19,840 bases of DNA, taken from Acidimicrobiaceae bacterium (GTDB taxonomy: Bacteria > Actinomycetota > Acidimicrobiia > Acidimicrobiales > Bog-793). The stretch lies in assembly GCA_025463965.1 (NCBI GenBank), contig JAODBN010000385.1, forward strand, positions 1 through 19,840. Reading direction: 5' to 3'. Under the pieces are notes generated by a model. That model saw only the letters and a list, made by a program, of their open reading frames with translations. It searched no databases and was not told the DNA's origin. Below are positions 13,789 through 19,840 of the stretch, piece by piece. Both the position numbers and the translations under genes were made by a program. How positions within the stretch are numbered: position 1 is the stretch's first letter; the number at the start of each line of letters is the position of its first letter.

Positions 13789-14952
13789 TTGCTGCTCGCC
13801 TCGACCCTCGGTCAGATCGCCCATCCCTTCTACGTCGCCTTCGCCTGGCTGCTGGCCGCCTACTACTCGTTCATTCCCAACTACGCGGTGGCGATCGCGC
13901 TCCTGACGATCACCGTGATGGTGGTGGTGTTCCCCATCACCCGCCGTGGCACCCGCTCGATGATGCGAATGCAGCTTCTCGCCCCGGAGATGAAGGCCCT
14001 CCAGGCGCGCCACAAGGCGCAGGCGGGCGCAACGCAGGCCGAGCGGGCGGCATCACGCCAAGAGCTCAACACGGAGATGATGGCGCTGTACAAGGAGAAC
14101 GGTGTCAGCCCCGCCGGCGGCTGCGCTCCGATGCTCTTGCAGTTCCCGATCTTCATCATCCTCTACGGGACGATCCGTGGGCTGATCCACACCACAAAGA
14201 ACGGCCGCCCGGCCCCGCTCTACATCGGAAGCCACACCCGGCTCTACCACGATGTCTTCGCTCACCCCGGACACCTCAACGCGTTCGGGATCAACCTCGC
14301 CGACTCGGCGCTCACCCACGGCATCAGCACGGGTGCCCGGATCGCCCTCGTGGCGATGATCGTGGTGGCGATCGTGCTGCAGTACGTCCAGATGAAGCAG
14401 ATGAGCGGCCGGAACCCGGCTGCGCGCGCGGCCAACCCCCAGATGCAGCAGATGCAGAAGGTGATGCCGCTCATCTTCGCCGTCATCTACATCCGCATCT
14501 CCGCTGGCGTGAACGTCTACTTCATCGTTTCCTCCCTGTTCCGGATCGCGCAGCAGGAGTTCATGTACCGCCACGACCCACACATCACCGGAGCGCTCGA
14601 GAAGCTCCGCGCTCAGCACAAGACCGATCCCAAGGTGCTCGAGGCGAAGCGGGTGATTGAGGGCGAGCGCCCGAAGGGCTTCCGCGCACGCATCGCTGCT
14701 GCGGCGGGACTCGAAGCCGCCGAGCCACAGAAGGCGCTTCCCCGAGCGGGCGGCGCAACCCCGCAGCGCAGCACAGGGAGCGGTTCGAGCTCCGCCCGTG
14801 CGAACGGCACTCGCAACGGTGCGGCAAAGAAGCAGCCCGGGGCGTCGGCCAATGGCGCCAAGAAGTCTGCCGCGAGCTCGGCGAGGAGCGGCCCCCCTGT
14901 CCCCCGCGCCCAGCCGCGGGCCCAAGACAAGCGTCGGAGGAAGCCTCGTTGA
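13789..14952 (+). CDS. yidC: Membrane protein insertase YidC
   Basis: The protein has 387 residues. The start is placed at TTG 13789, preceded by AGGAAG at 13776-13781 (7-bp spacing); an open frame reaches back to a GTG at 13732 but overlaps yidD and lacks family sequence. The membrane segments are about 7-27 (AHPFYVAFAWLLAAYYSFI), 33-51 (AIALLTITVMVVVFPI), APMLLQFPIFIILYGTIRGL, ARIALVAMIVVAIVLQYV and VMPLIFAVIYIRI...VNVYFIVSSLF, matching the five-helix insertase core. The basic FPITRRGTRSMMRMQ cytosolic hairpin follows helix 2. The C-terminal ~120 residues form a long Ala/Ser/Arg/Lys-rich tail ending DKRRRKPR, likely a ribosome-facing basic tail. Its TGA overlaps the jag start (TTGA). Confidence 0.95.
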   Translation: MLLASTLGQIAHPFYVAFAWLLAAYYSFIPNYAVAIALLTITVMVVVFPITRRGTRSMMRMQLLAPEMKALQARHKAQAGATQAERAASRQELNTEMMALYKENGVSPAGGCAPMLLQFPIFIILYGTIRGLIHTTKNGRPAPLYIGSHTRLYHDVFAHPGHLNAFGINLADSALTHGISTGARIALVAMIVVAIVLQYVQMKQMSGRNPAARAANPQMQQMQKVMPLIFAVIYIRISAGVNVYFIVSSLFRIAQQEFMYRHDPHITGALEKLRAQHKTDPKVLEAKRVIEGERPKGFRARIAAAAGLEAAEPQKALPRAGGATPQRSTGSGSSSARANGTRNGAAKKQPGASANGAKKSAASSARSGPPVPRAQPRAQDKRRRKPR

Positions 14953-15878
14953 GTGTGGAGTGGGTCGAGACCACCGGGAAGACGGTCGGCGAGGCCCTCG
15001 AGGTGGCCCTCGATGAACTTGGAGTCGACGAGCACGACGCCGAGGTGGTCATCGTCGCCGAGGCCAAGTCGGGACTGTTTGGCATCGGCCGGTCCGACGC
15101 CCGCGTCCGCGCTCGTGTGCGACCGAGCGCTCCCCGCCCGAAGCGGCCCCAACGTGGCCGCCGCCGCGAGCAGCGACCCGGTGGAAAATCGCAGGCGGAG
15201 CCGACGGTCACGACTGCCGGCGAGGGCGACGACGGCAGCGGAACGAAGGCCCGTGCGAAGCCCGCGACAAAAGCTGGTGCCGGTCAGGCCAACCAAGGCA
15301 CTGGCCGCCGCCGATCCCGTGGCGGGGCGGGCCGAAGCGAAGGACAGAGCACCGAGACGAGGTCGCAGCGTGCGACGACGCAACAGGAGGGCACCGTGAG
15401 CGTGGATCAGCAAGCAGAGGTCGTTGGCACGTTCGTGCGCGGCGTGGTGGAGCGCTTCGGCTATCCGAGTGCAGAGACGATCGTCCGGGTGGAGGACGAC
15501 CACATCTTGGTCGACGTCACCGGAGACGAGCTCGGGCTACTCATTGGCCCTCGTGGCCGGACGCTGGATGCCCTGCAGGAACTCGCTCGTACGGTGGGCC
15601 AGCGTCGTGGCGAGGAGCAAGGCGCCCGGGTTGTCGTCGATGTTGCTGGCTTCCGTGCTAAGCGGACGGCCGCGCTCGAAGGCTTCGTCCGGCGCGTCGC
15701 TAGCGAGGTGCTCTCAACCGGCGTCGCCGAGGAGCTCGAGCCCATGTCGGCTTCTGACCGCAAGGTCGTTCACGACACGATCAACTCGATCGACGGCGTG
15801 GAGTCCACGTCGGAAGGCGTCGACCCGCACCGGCACGTCGTGCTGCGTCCGACGTCTGCAGGGAACGCCACTCCCTGA
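14949..15878 (+). CDS. jag: Jag/KhpB RNA-binding protein (Jag_N-KH-R3H)
   Basis: The protein has 309 residues. The N-terminal Jag_N domain (about 1-59) contains GKTVGEALEVALDELGVDEHD and SGLFGIGRSDARVRARV. A low-complexity Arg/Gly/Ala/Thr-rich linker covers about 60-150. The KH domain (about 155-230) has LIGPRGRTLDALQEL, with the GxxG loop at 200-203. The R3H domain ends with SASDRKVVHDTINS and GVESTSEGVDPHRHVVLRP (Arg271, His275). The family binds RNA and, in Gram-positives, works with KhpA in cell-elongation control. The start is TTG at 14949, overlapping the yidC stop as TTGA. A strong internal ribosome binding site and in-frame GTG occur at 15396, right at the linker end. The stop is followed by the rsmG reading frame with a CTGA overlap. 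Confidence 0.93.
   Translation: MSVEWVETTGKTVGEALEVALDELGVDEHDAEVVIVAEAKSGLFGIGRSDARVRARVRPSAPRPKRPQRGRRREQRPGGKSQAEPTVTTAGEGDDGSGTKARAKPATKAGAGQANQGTGRRRSRGGAGRSEGQSTETRSQRATTQQEGTVSVDQQAEVVGTFVRGVVERFGYPSAETIVRVEDDHILVDVTGDELGLLIGPRGRTLDALQELARTVGQRRGEEQGARVVVDVAGFRAKRTAALEGFVRRVASEVLSTGVAEELEPMSASDRKVVHDTINSIDGVESTSEGVDPHRHVVLRPTSAGNATP
15385..15398 (+). promoter_or_regulatory. Internal ribosome binding site and GTG within jag
   Basis: AGGAGG ends at 15390 and is followed 5 bp later by GTG at 15396, in frame with jag (codon 150). It is stronger than the signal at the annotated jag start and lies at the linker/KH boundary. It would yield a KH-R3H-only product of 160 residues, similar in plan to the short Jag proteins of other Actinobacteria. 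Confidence 0.5.
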
Positions 15879-16510
15879 CTGACTGGCCCCCCACCCTTGT
15901 CGAGCTGCTGGGTGAGGCACAGGCGATCGGGGCGATCGGCCCTGGCTCGCTTCAGGATCACCTCGACCACGCGGCCGCGTTCCTTGACGCCGCTGGCACC
16001 GGGCTTCCCTCGCACCCAACGGTGCTTGATCTCGGTACGGGCGGCGGCATCCCCGGCCTCGTATTGGCCTCCGAGCTTCCGAACGCGCACGTAGTTCTGC
16101 TTGACGGACGCACCGAACGCGCCCGCATGGTGAGCGGATTCGTCGAACGGCTCGGATGGCAGGACCGAGTTGAGGTGGTCGCAGACCGGGCCGAGAACGC
16201 CGGGCGAGGCTCGCTACGCGGCACCGTTGACCTCGTCGTCGCCCGCGGTTTCGGTCCTCCCGGGGTGACGGCTGAGTGTGCTGCACCATTCCTACGTCCC
16301 GGAGGGCTGCTAGTGGTGTCGGAACCGCCGGCCGCTCCTGATGGCCAGCTGGTCGACCGCTGGCCAACTGGTCCCTGTGCGCAGCTCGGCCTCGTGCGAG
16401 GATCGACACCCACGCTTCGCTGGTCGTTCGCCATGCTGCAGGCCGTCGGCTCGTGTCCGGAGCGGTTCCCCCGGCGAGTCGGGATCCCGGCGAAGCGCCC
16501 CCTGTTCTGA
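15875..16510 (+). CDS. rsmG: 16S rRNA (guanine-N7) methyltransferase RsmG
   Basis: With the start used here the protein has 211 residues. It methylates 16S rRNA at a conserved G (G527 in E. coli) using SAM. The SAM-binding motif is VLDLGTGGGIPGLVLA (50-65), followed by VVLLDGRTERARMV and DLVVARGF; the C-terminus FPRRVGIPAKRPLF is the RsmG hallmark. The first standard start codon is GTG at 16022, inside motif I, which is clearly too late. In-frame upstream codons give LVELLGEAQAIGAIGPGSLQ and then DHLDHAAAFL, the usual RsmG N-terminal helices. The only plausible start before these is CTG at 15875, overlapping the jag TGA as CTGA. The 3' end is partly duplicated about 1 kb downstream. Confidence 0.92.
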   Translation: MTDWPPTLVELLGEAQAIGAIGPGSLQDHLDHAAAFLDAAGTGLPSHPTVLDLGTGGGIPGLVLASELPNAHVVLLDGRTERARMVSGFVERLGWQDRVEVVADRAENAGRGSLRGTVDLVVARGFGPPGVTAECAAPFLRPGGLLVVSEPPAAPDGQLVDRWPTGPCAQLGLVRGSTPTLRWSFAMLQAVGSCPERFPRRVGIPAKRPLF

Positions 16511-16693
16511 GGCGACAACGCGTCCCGACCGGCGCCGCCTCGACATCACCCGCGCCGTGCGGCATGTCGCCCCCGCGGCCGGGAGCTTGACGGCTCGTAC
16601 AGGCTCGGCGAACGGTGCGCCACCAGGACGAGAAAGCGCCCGCGCGCCGGCCGTTTTGGCCCGAGCACTTGGGTGGCGCTTGAGAAGATGAGT
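16389..16693 (+). repeat. Repeat copy A: rsmG 3' end and downstream flank
   Basis: This segment is similar to 17412-17678. The best block (16411-16464) matches 17433-17485 at 49 of 54 aligned positions, including 26 identical bases in a row. A second block just after the rsmG stop (16511-16552 versus 17502-17543) matches at 38 of 42. Weaker similarity continues to about 16693. The match runs through the rsmG stop codon, so it is not explained by coding constraint. Confidence 0.8.
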
Positions 16694-17127
16694 CGCGCCG
16701 AGCGGTGGAGATCTGATCTTCGGCTCGGCATGATCGTATGGCGCTCGATCGCCGGTCGAAAACTGCGCGGTCAACCCCCGAAGACCGCAGGCGGGTCTTT
16801 GCCGATCTCCTTGACGAGGACGTCGATGGGCTGCGGTCGACCGCGTTTAGGTCGTCCCAGTCGTTCCACCGGCCCGAGCTGTCCAGCCAGAGCAGAGACC
16901 AGAGACCGTCGCGCAACGGTGAGCTTCGCCACCGGGATGACGTCTCACTCTCCGATCCCGAGAGCGGCCCGTCGGAGCTCGGAGATCGTGGCGGACTTGC
17001 CTTTGGTAGTGAGCTCGATCCGCGGCGATTGGCGAGGACACGACCGTCGATCAGTCTGCGAAGCTTGTCGATGTCGGCCTCGGGAAGCTGGCATCGCGCG
17101 ACGCCTTGAGGGCTCGGTCGGTGCTTC

Positions 17128-17232
17128 AGCCGGGGAAAAGCCCGGCTTCGGGTTCGGCGAGCGAAGCAGGTCCGTCTCGTCGAAGCATCGCCATCGAGGT
17201 CTCCGAGAGACAGCTCCGCTCAGCTACGGAGC
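17128..17232. other. Cluster of four small inverted repeats
   Basis: AGCCGGG/CCCGGCT around GAAAAG (17128-17147), GCTTCG/CGAAGC (17145-17167), GTCTC/GAGAC (17199-17211) and GCTCCG/CGGAGC (17213-17232) follow one another in about 105 bp. It could be a structured RNA or terminators, but short stems are common in GC-rich DNA and no known RNA family is recognised. Confidence 0.25.
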
Positions 17233-17372
17233 ACTCGCCATGGGTCTGAGGTCAAGGGTCACTGGGGTCTCATTCGGCGTCTTCGTGGTTGTCCACACCA
17301 AAGATCCCGGTGACCCAACTCAGGACCGCTGGGCTTCGACACCACTCGTTCGGGACATCAACGCAGGGAGAC

Positions 17373-17394
17373 CGAACCATGTGTAAGGGAACGG
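17373..17394 (+). repeat. Direct repeat, left copy
   Basis: A 22-bp sequence ending TGTAAGGGAACGG. It matches 17674-17695 at 20 of 22 positions, exactly 301 bp away, and the pair brackets repeat copy B. Confidence 0.75.
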
Positions 17395-17411
17395 ACGGCC
17401 CCTGCCGACCG

Positions 17412-17678
17412 GCCTGTGCGACAAGCGACGTTCACGCTTCGCTGGTCCTTCGCAGCGCTCAGGCCGTCGGCTCGTGTCCGGAGCGAATCGTCCCCTTCTG
17501 GGGCGACGACGCGCGCCGACCGGCGCGGCCTCGACATCACCCGCCCGTACGTTGGACGCTTCCCGCGGCTGGCCCGGCGGTGCGACGGCATACAGGCTTG
17601 GCGAACTACGGGACGCGAGTGCCGGCCGTCCTTTGCCGCAGCCGAGAGCGCTTGGACGGGTGCCGACAGGAGACGATC
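17412..17678 (+). repeat. Repeat copy B: degraded duplicate of the rsmG 3' region
   Basis: This is a diverged copy of 16389-16693. It preserves codons for TLRWSFA from the rsmG C-terminal region, then has a single-base deletion that breaks the frame. About 28 bp, including most codons of PRRVGIPAKRPLF, are missing. Similarity resumes in sequence matching the rsmG 3' flank. It is therefore non-functional as rsmG: either a fragmentary duplication or one member of a dispersed repeat family. Confidence 0.78.
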
Positions 17679-17695
17679 CATTTGTAAGGGAACGG
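17674..17695 (+). repeat. Direct repeat, right copy
   Basis: The partner of 17373-17394, with two mismatches and the shared core TGTAAGGGAACGG. Similarity fades within about a dozen bases beyond it. Confidence 0.75.
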
Positions 17696-18000
17696 CCCTT
17701 GCCCCCGCTGCACCGCCCTCGGTGCCAGCACCGGGGTTCGGCGAAGTCCACTCCGTCCTTCCGGCTCCCGCGGCGACGAACCGGCTCCGCAGCCGCAAGC
17801 CGTGGGTCTTGCGCCAATCCGACGTTCTGCCCATGGGGAGGGAAGGATCCGGCCTTCAACTTATGGGTGCTGCTTGTTCGGAGAAAAGCCATGCCGCTCG
17901 GTGCGGAGTGGCTTGACGGTGGGCTTCCATCTCACCGGGCGCACCCAAATCGGCATGCGCTCCGGACGACCGGACCCAGACAGGCGCCGACCGGGCGCAC

Positions 18001-18016
18001 TGTTCCACGTGGAACG
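18001..18016. promoter_or_regulatory. parS: parS site 1
   Basis: TGTTCCACGTGGAACG is one base short of a perfect 16-bp palindrome and matches the ParB-binding consensus TGTTNCACGTGNAACA. It lies 187 bp before the chosen parA start. Confidence 0.93.
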
Positions 18017-18114
18017 CGCGGCCTCAGGGCTATGCTCGCCGGACCGGACCAGCCGCTGGCTTCCCGCGGCCGACGTTCGCTTCGTGGCTCGCCGGCTCAT
18101 GCTGTGCGCCGCAG

Positions 18115-18130
18115 CGTTTCACGTGGAACA
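18115..18130. promoter_or_regulatory. parS: parS site 2
   Basis: CGTTTCACGTGGAACA contains the CACGTG core and deviates from the parS consensus only at the first base. It is 114 bp from site 1 on the same side of parA, and close enough to the gene for ParB binding to influence parAB transcription. Confidence 0.92.
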
Positions 18131-18187
18131 TCCGGGCGGCCCTTGAAGCGGGTGAAGGTCGAGTGTGAGATGGCGGAAGGCGCGGCG

Positions 18188-19030
18188 ATGAGCGAAGGAC
18201 GAGAGGACCAGGTGGGGGATTCCGATCTGCTCGGCCGCGCGGTCGCCGCGCCGGACGGACGCCCTCTCCCCCGCGTCTTCGCGATCGCCAATCAGAAGGG
18301 CGGCGTCGGGAAGACGACGACCACCGTGAACCTGGGGGCCGCCCTGGCCGACCTAGGTCATCGAGTACTTGTCATCGACCTTGATCCGCAGGGGAATGCC
18401 ACCACTGGTCTTGGCATTGAGGCGCGGAACTTCGACAGCTCGATCTACGACGTGCTGCTTCATGACGTTCCGCTCGAGGACTGCATTGAGCCCACGGCGA
18501 TCAAAAACCTCTTCGTGGCTCCCGCAACGATCGACCTGGCCGGCGCCGAGATCGAGCTGGTTCCGGCTTTTAGCCGCGAGCTGCGCCTCCGTCGTGCCGT
18601 CGAAGCAATCCAGGACGATTTCGCGTACGTCCTCATCGACTGCCCCCCATCCCTCGGTCTAATCACCGTGAACGGGCTCGCGGCGGCCAGTGAGGTTCTC
18701 GTGCCGATCCAATGTGAGTACTACGCCCTAGAAGGGCTGGGTCAGCTCCTGCGGAATGTCGAGCTCGTTCGCTCGAATCTCAATCCGCCCCTCGTCGTCA
18801 CGACCATCGTGCTCACGATGTACGACGCGCGGACCAAGCTCGCCGACCAAGTCGTTCAGGAGGTCCGGCGACACTTCGGTCCGGCCGTGTGCCGAACGGT
18901 GATCCCTCGGTCGGTGCGGATCTCGGAGGCGCCGTCATTCGGTGAGCCGGTGACAGCTCACGATCCGTCGTCTCGGGGCGCCATCGCCTACCGCGAGCTG
19001 GCCAAGGAGGTGGCGGATGCCACGGCGTAG
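18188..19030 (+). CDS. parA: Chromosome partitioning ATPase ParA (Soj)
   Basis: The protein has 280 residues. The deviant Walker A KGGVGKTTT (37-45) has the ParA/MinD signature lysine, followed by DLDPQGN (65-70) and Walker B YVLIDCPPSLG (147-157). ParA forms ATP-dependent, DNA-bound assemblies that move ParB-parS complexes and so separate new origins. The start at ATG 18188 is favoured by GGAAGG 7 bp upstream (18175-18180); an ATG at 18170 is the alternative. The open frame extends far upstream to 17474 but only through repeat and parS sequence. The gene overlaps parB by 14 bp. Confidence 0.96.
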   Translation: MSEGREDQVGDSDLLGRAVAAPDGRPLPRVFAIANQKGGVGKTTTTVNLGAALADLGHRVLVIDLDPQGNATTGLGIEARNFDSSIYDVLLHDVPLEDCIEPTAIKNLFVAPATIDLAGAEIELVPAFSRELRLRRAVEAIQDDFAYVLIDCPPSLGLITVNGLAAASEVLVPIQCEYYALEGLGQLLRNVELVRSNLNPPLVVTTIVLTMYDARTKLADQVVQEVRRHFGPAVCRTVIPRSVRISEAPSFGEPVTAHDPSSRGAIAYRELAKEVADATA

Positions 19031-19840
19031 CGGACTCGGGCGCGGCCTAGGTGCCCTGATCCCGACGGAGGTGAGCAACCCGAACAACTCGTCGCTCCGC
19101 GAGATCCCTCTCTCGGGCGTGCGGCCGAACCAGTTCCAACCACGCACGCAGTTCGCTGAGGAAGCGTTGGCTTCCCTCGTCGACTCGATTCGTGCCGTTG
19201 GGGTGCTGCAGCCGGTTCTTGTCCGCGAGGTAGGGGAGGGCGAGTACGAGCTCATCGCCGGGGAGCGGCGCTGCAGGGCAGCGCGGCGTGCCGGCCTGCA
19301 GACAATCCCCGCGCTGGTGCAGACGGCCAGTGACGTCTCAAGCCTCGAGCAGGCGCTGGTCGAGAACATTCAGCGCGAGCAGCTGAACCCGCTCGATGAG
19401 GCGGCCGCCTATCAGCAACTGATCGAAGACTTCTCGATGACCCACGAGGAGGTGGCGGGCCGCGTCGGACGCAGCCGAGCGGCCATTTCCAACGCCCTTC
19501 GACTGTTCCAGCTCCCCCCTACAGTCCAGCGACTCGTGCGTGATGAGCGGCTGAGCGCCGGCCACGCGCGGGCCCTCCTGGGGACGCCAGATCGCGAGCT
19601 GCAGGAGCGGCTGGCCGCCGAAGCCGTGAGCTCAGGACTCTCCGTGCGGACCCTCGAGGAACAGGTGCGCCGGCAGGTGCGCGGGCCCGAGGAAGAGCCC
19701 GAACGCTTCGAGACCGTTGCCGAGGACCAAGTTGTCGAAAGGCCGGTCGCCTACGCCGGCAATGCCACAAACGGAGCGCCGCAGGCGCCGCTGGTCACAA
19801 CCGCCGCGCCCGCCCTGCGACCCCCCGGGGTACTGGAGCT
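19017..19840 (+). CDS. parB: Chromosome partitioning protein ParB (3' partial)
   Basis: At least 274 residues are visible, open to the right edge. The N-terminus MPRRSGLGRGLGALIP is the ParA-stimulating arginine segment typical of chromosomal ParB. The CTP-binding domain has AGERRCRAARRAG (GERR at 82-85) and VENIQRE (115-121), as expected for a CTP-dependent sliding clamp. A helix-turn-helix (about 142-163, THEEVAGRVGRSRAAISNALRLF) recognises parS. The C-terminal dimerisation domain lies outside the window, after an acidic then Ala/Pro-rich linker. The ATG at 19017 lies inside the end of parA with AAGGAGG 6 bp upstream, so the pair is coupled. Its targets are the parS sites at 18001 and 18115. 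Confidence 0.96.
   Translation, partial: MPRRSGLGRGLGALIPTEVSNPNNSSLREIPLSGVRPNQFQPRTQFAEEALASLVDSIRAVGVLQPVLVREVGEGEYELIAGERRCRAARRAGLQTIPALVQTASDVSSLEQALVENIQREQLNPLDEAAAYQQLIEDFSMTHEEVAGRVGRSRAAISNALRLFQLPPTVQRLVRDERLSAGHARALLGTPDRELQERLAAEAVSSGLSVRTLEEQVRRQVRGPEEEPERFETVAEDQVVERPVAYAGNATNGAPQAPLVTTAAPALRPPGVLE

Larger units (their letters stand above)
16511..18187. other. Long rsmG-parA gap without a convincing gene
   Basis: This stretch of 1.68 kb separates two genes that usually lie close together. No open frame in it shows a recognisable protein family; the long frames seen on both strands are typical GC-rich shadows. It holds the tail of repeat copy A, repeat copy B with its flanking direct repeats, a run of small hairpins (17128-17232), another imperfect hairpin (17888-17912) and two parS sites. 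A possibly decayed minus-strand coding remnant (about 16780-17020) has fragments ATISELRRAALGIGE and DVIPVAKLTVARR, separated by a stop. The region looks like eroded, repeat-derived DNA plus the centromere. Confidence 0.65.

Noticed and set aside
15714..16916. 400-codon minus-strand open frame across jag, rsmG and the gap
   Set aside because: It crosses two real genes in antisense and resembles no protein family; its similarity to the minus-strand frame at 17320-17892 reflects the DNA repeat, not a shared protein.
17888..17912. Imperfect hairpin upstream of the parS sites
   Set aside because: It contains a mismatch and has no T-run or associated gene end; too weak to call a terminator.
17474..18187. 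Upstream extension of parA
   Set aside because: It translates repeat copy B and the parS sites; ParA homology and the GGAAGG ribosome binding site support the start at 18188.
1..19840. CRISPR arrays, rRNA genes or intact insertion sequences
   Set aside because: No regularly spaced repeats, rRNA signatures or transposase motifs were found.

Overview
The window is the replication-origin region of a high-GC actinobacterial chromosome, with an integrated accessory segment at its left end. Gene order, frequent GTG/TTG starts and 4-bp start/stop overlaps fit Actinomycetota. The form of RsmG and YidC makes me suspect Acidimicrobiia, but that is inference.

Layout. Positions 1-3970 are accessory. 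They hold the 3' part of a SAMHD1-like HD-domain phosphohydrolase, a tyrosine recombinase broken by one frameshift, and a tight pair encoding a DUF5678-like small protein and a retropepsin-like aspartic protease. This segment abuts the 3' end of tRNA-Ile(GAT), a classic integration target. From 4097 to 12891 the leftward replication block runs dnaA - dnaN - recF - DUF721/dciA-like - gyrB - gyrA - tRNA-Ile. The rightward block runs rpmH - rnpA - yidD - yidC - jag/khpB - rsmG (13075-16510), followed after a gap of about 1.7 kb by parA and parB (18188 to the window edge). Two parS sites lie just before parA.

The genes work together in replication initiation (DnaA, the clamp, the putative helicase loader DciA), topology (gyrase), repair (RecF), origin segregation (ParA/ParB/parS), membrane-protein insertion (YidC/YidD) and RNA processing or modification (RnpA, KhpB, RsmG).

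The most notable signals are as follows. (1) The dnaA-dnaN gap holds a DnaA-trio array next to a GC-rich spacer and a DnaA box, which is the expected basal unwinding module. (2) recF and rsmG both appear to start at CTG codons overlapping the upstream TGA. (3) jag contains a strong internal ribosome binding site and in-frame GTG that would give a short KH-R3H form. (4) A degraded copy of the rsmG 3' end and its flank sits about 1 kb downstream in the rsmG-parA gap, bounded by 22-bp direct repeats. (5) GyrB carries EGNSAAG instead of EGDSAGG in its TOPRIM motif. No CRISPR array, rRNA or intact insertion sequence was seen.
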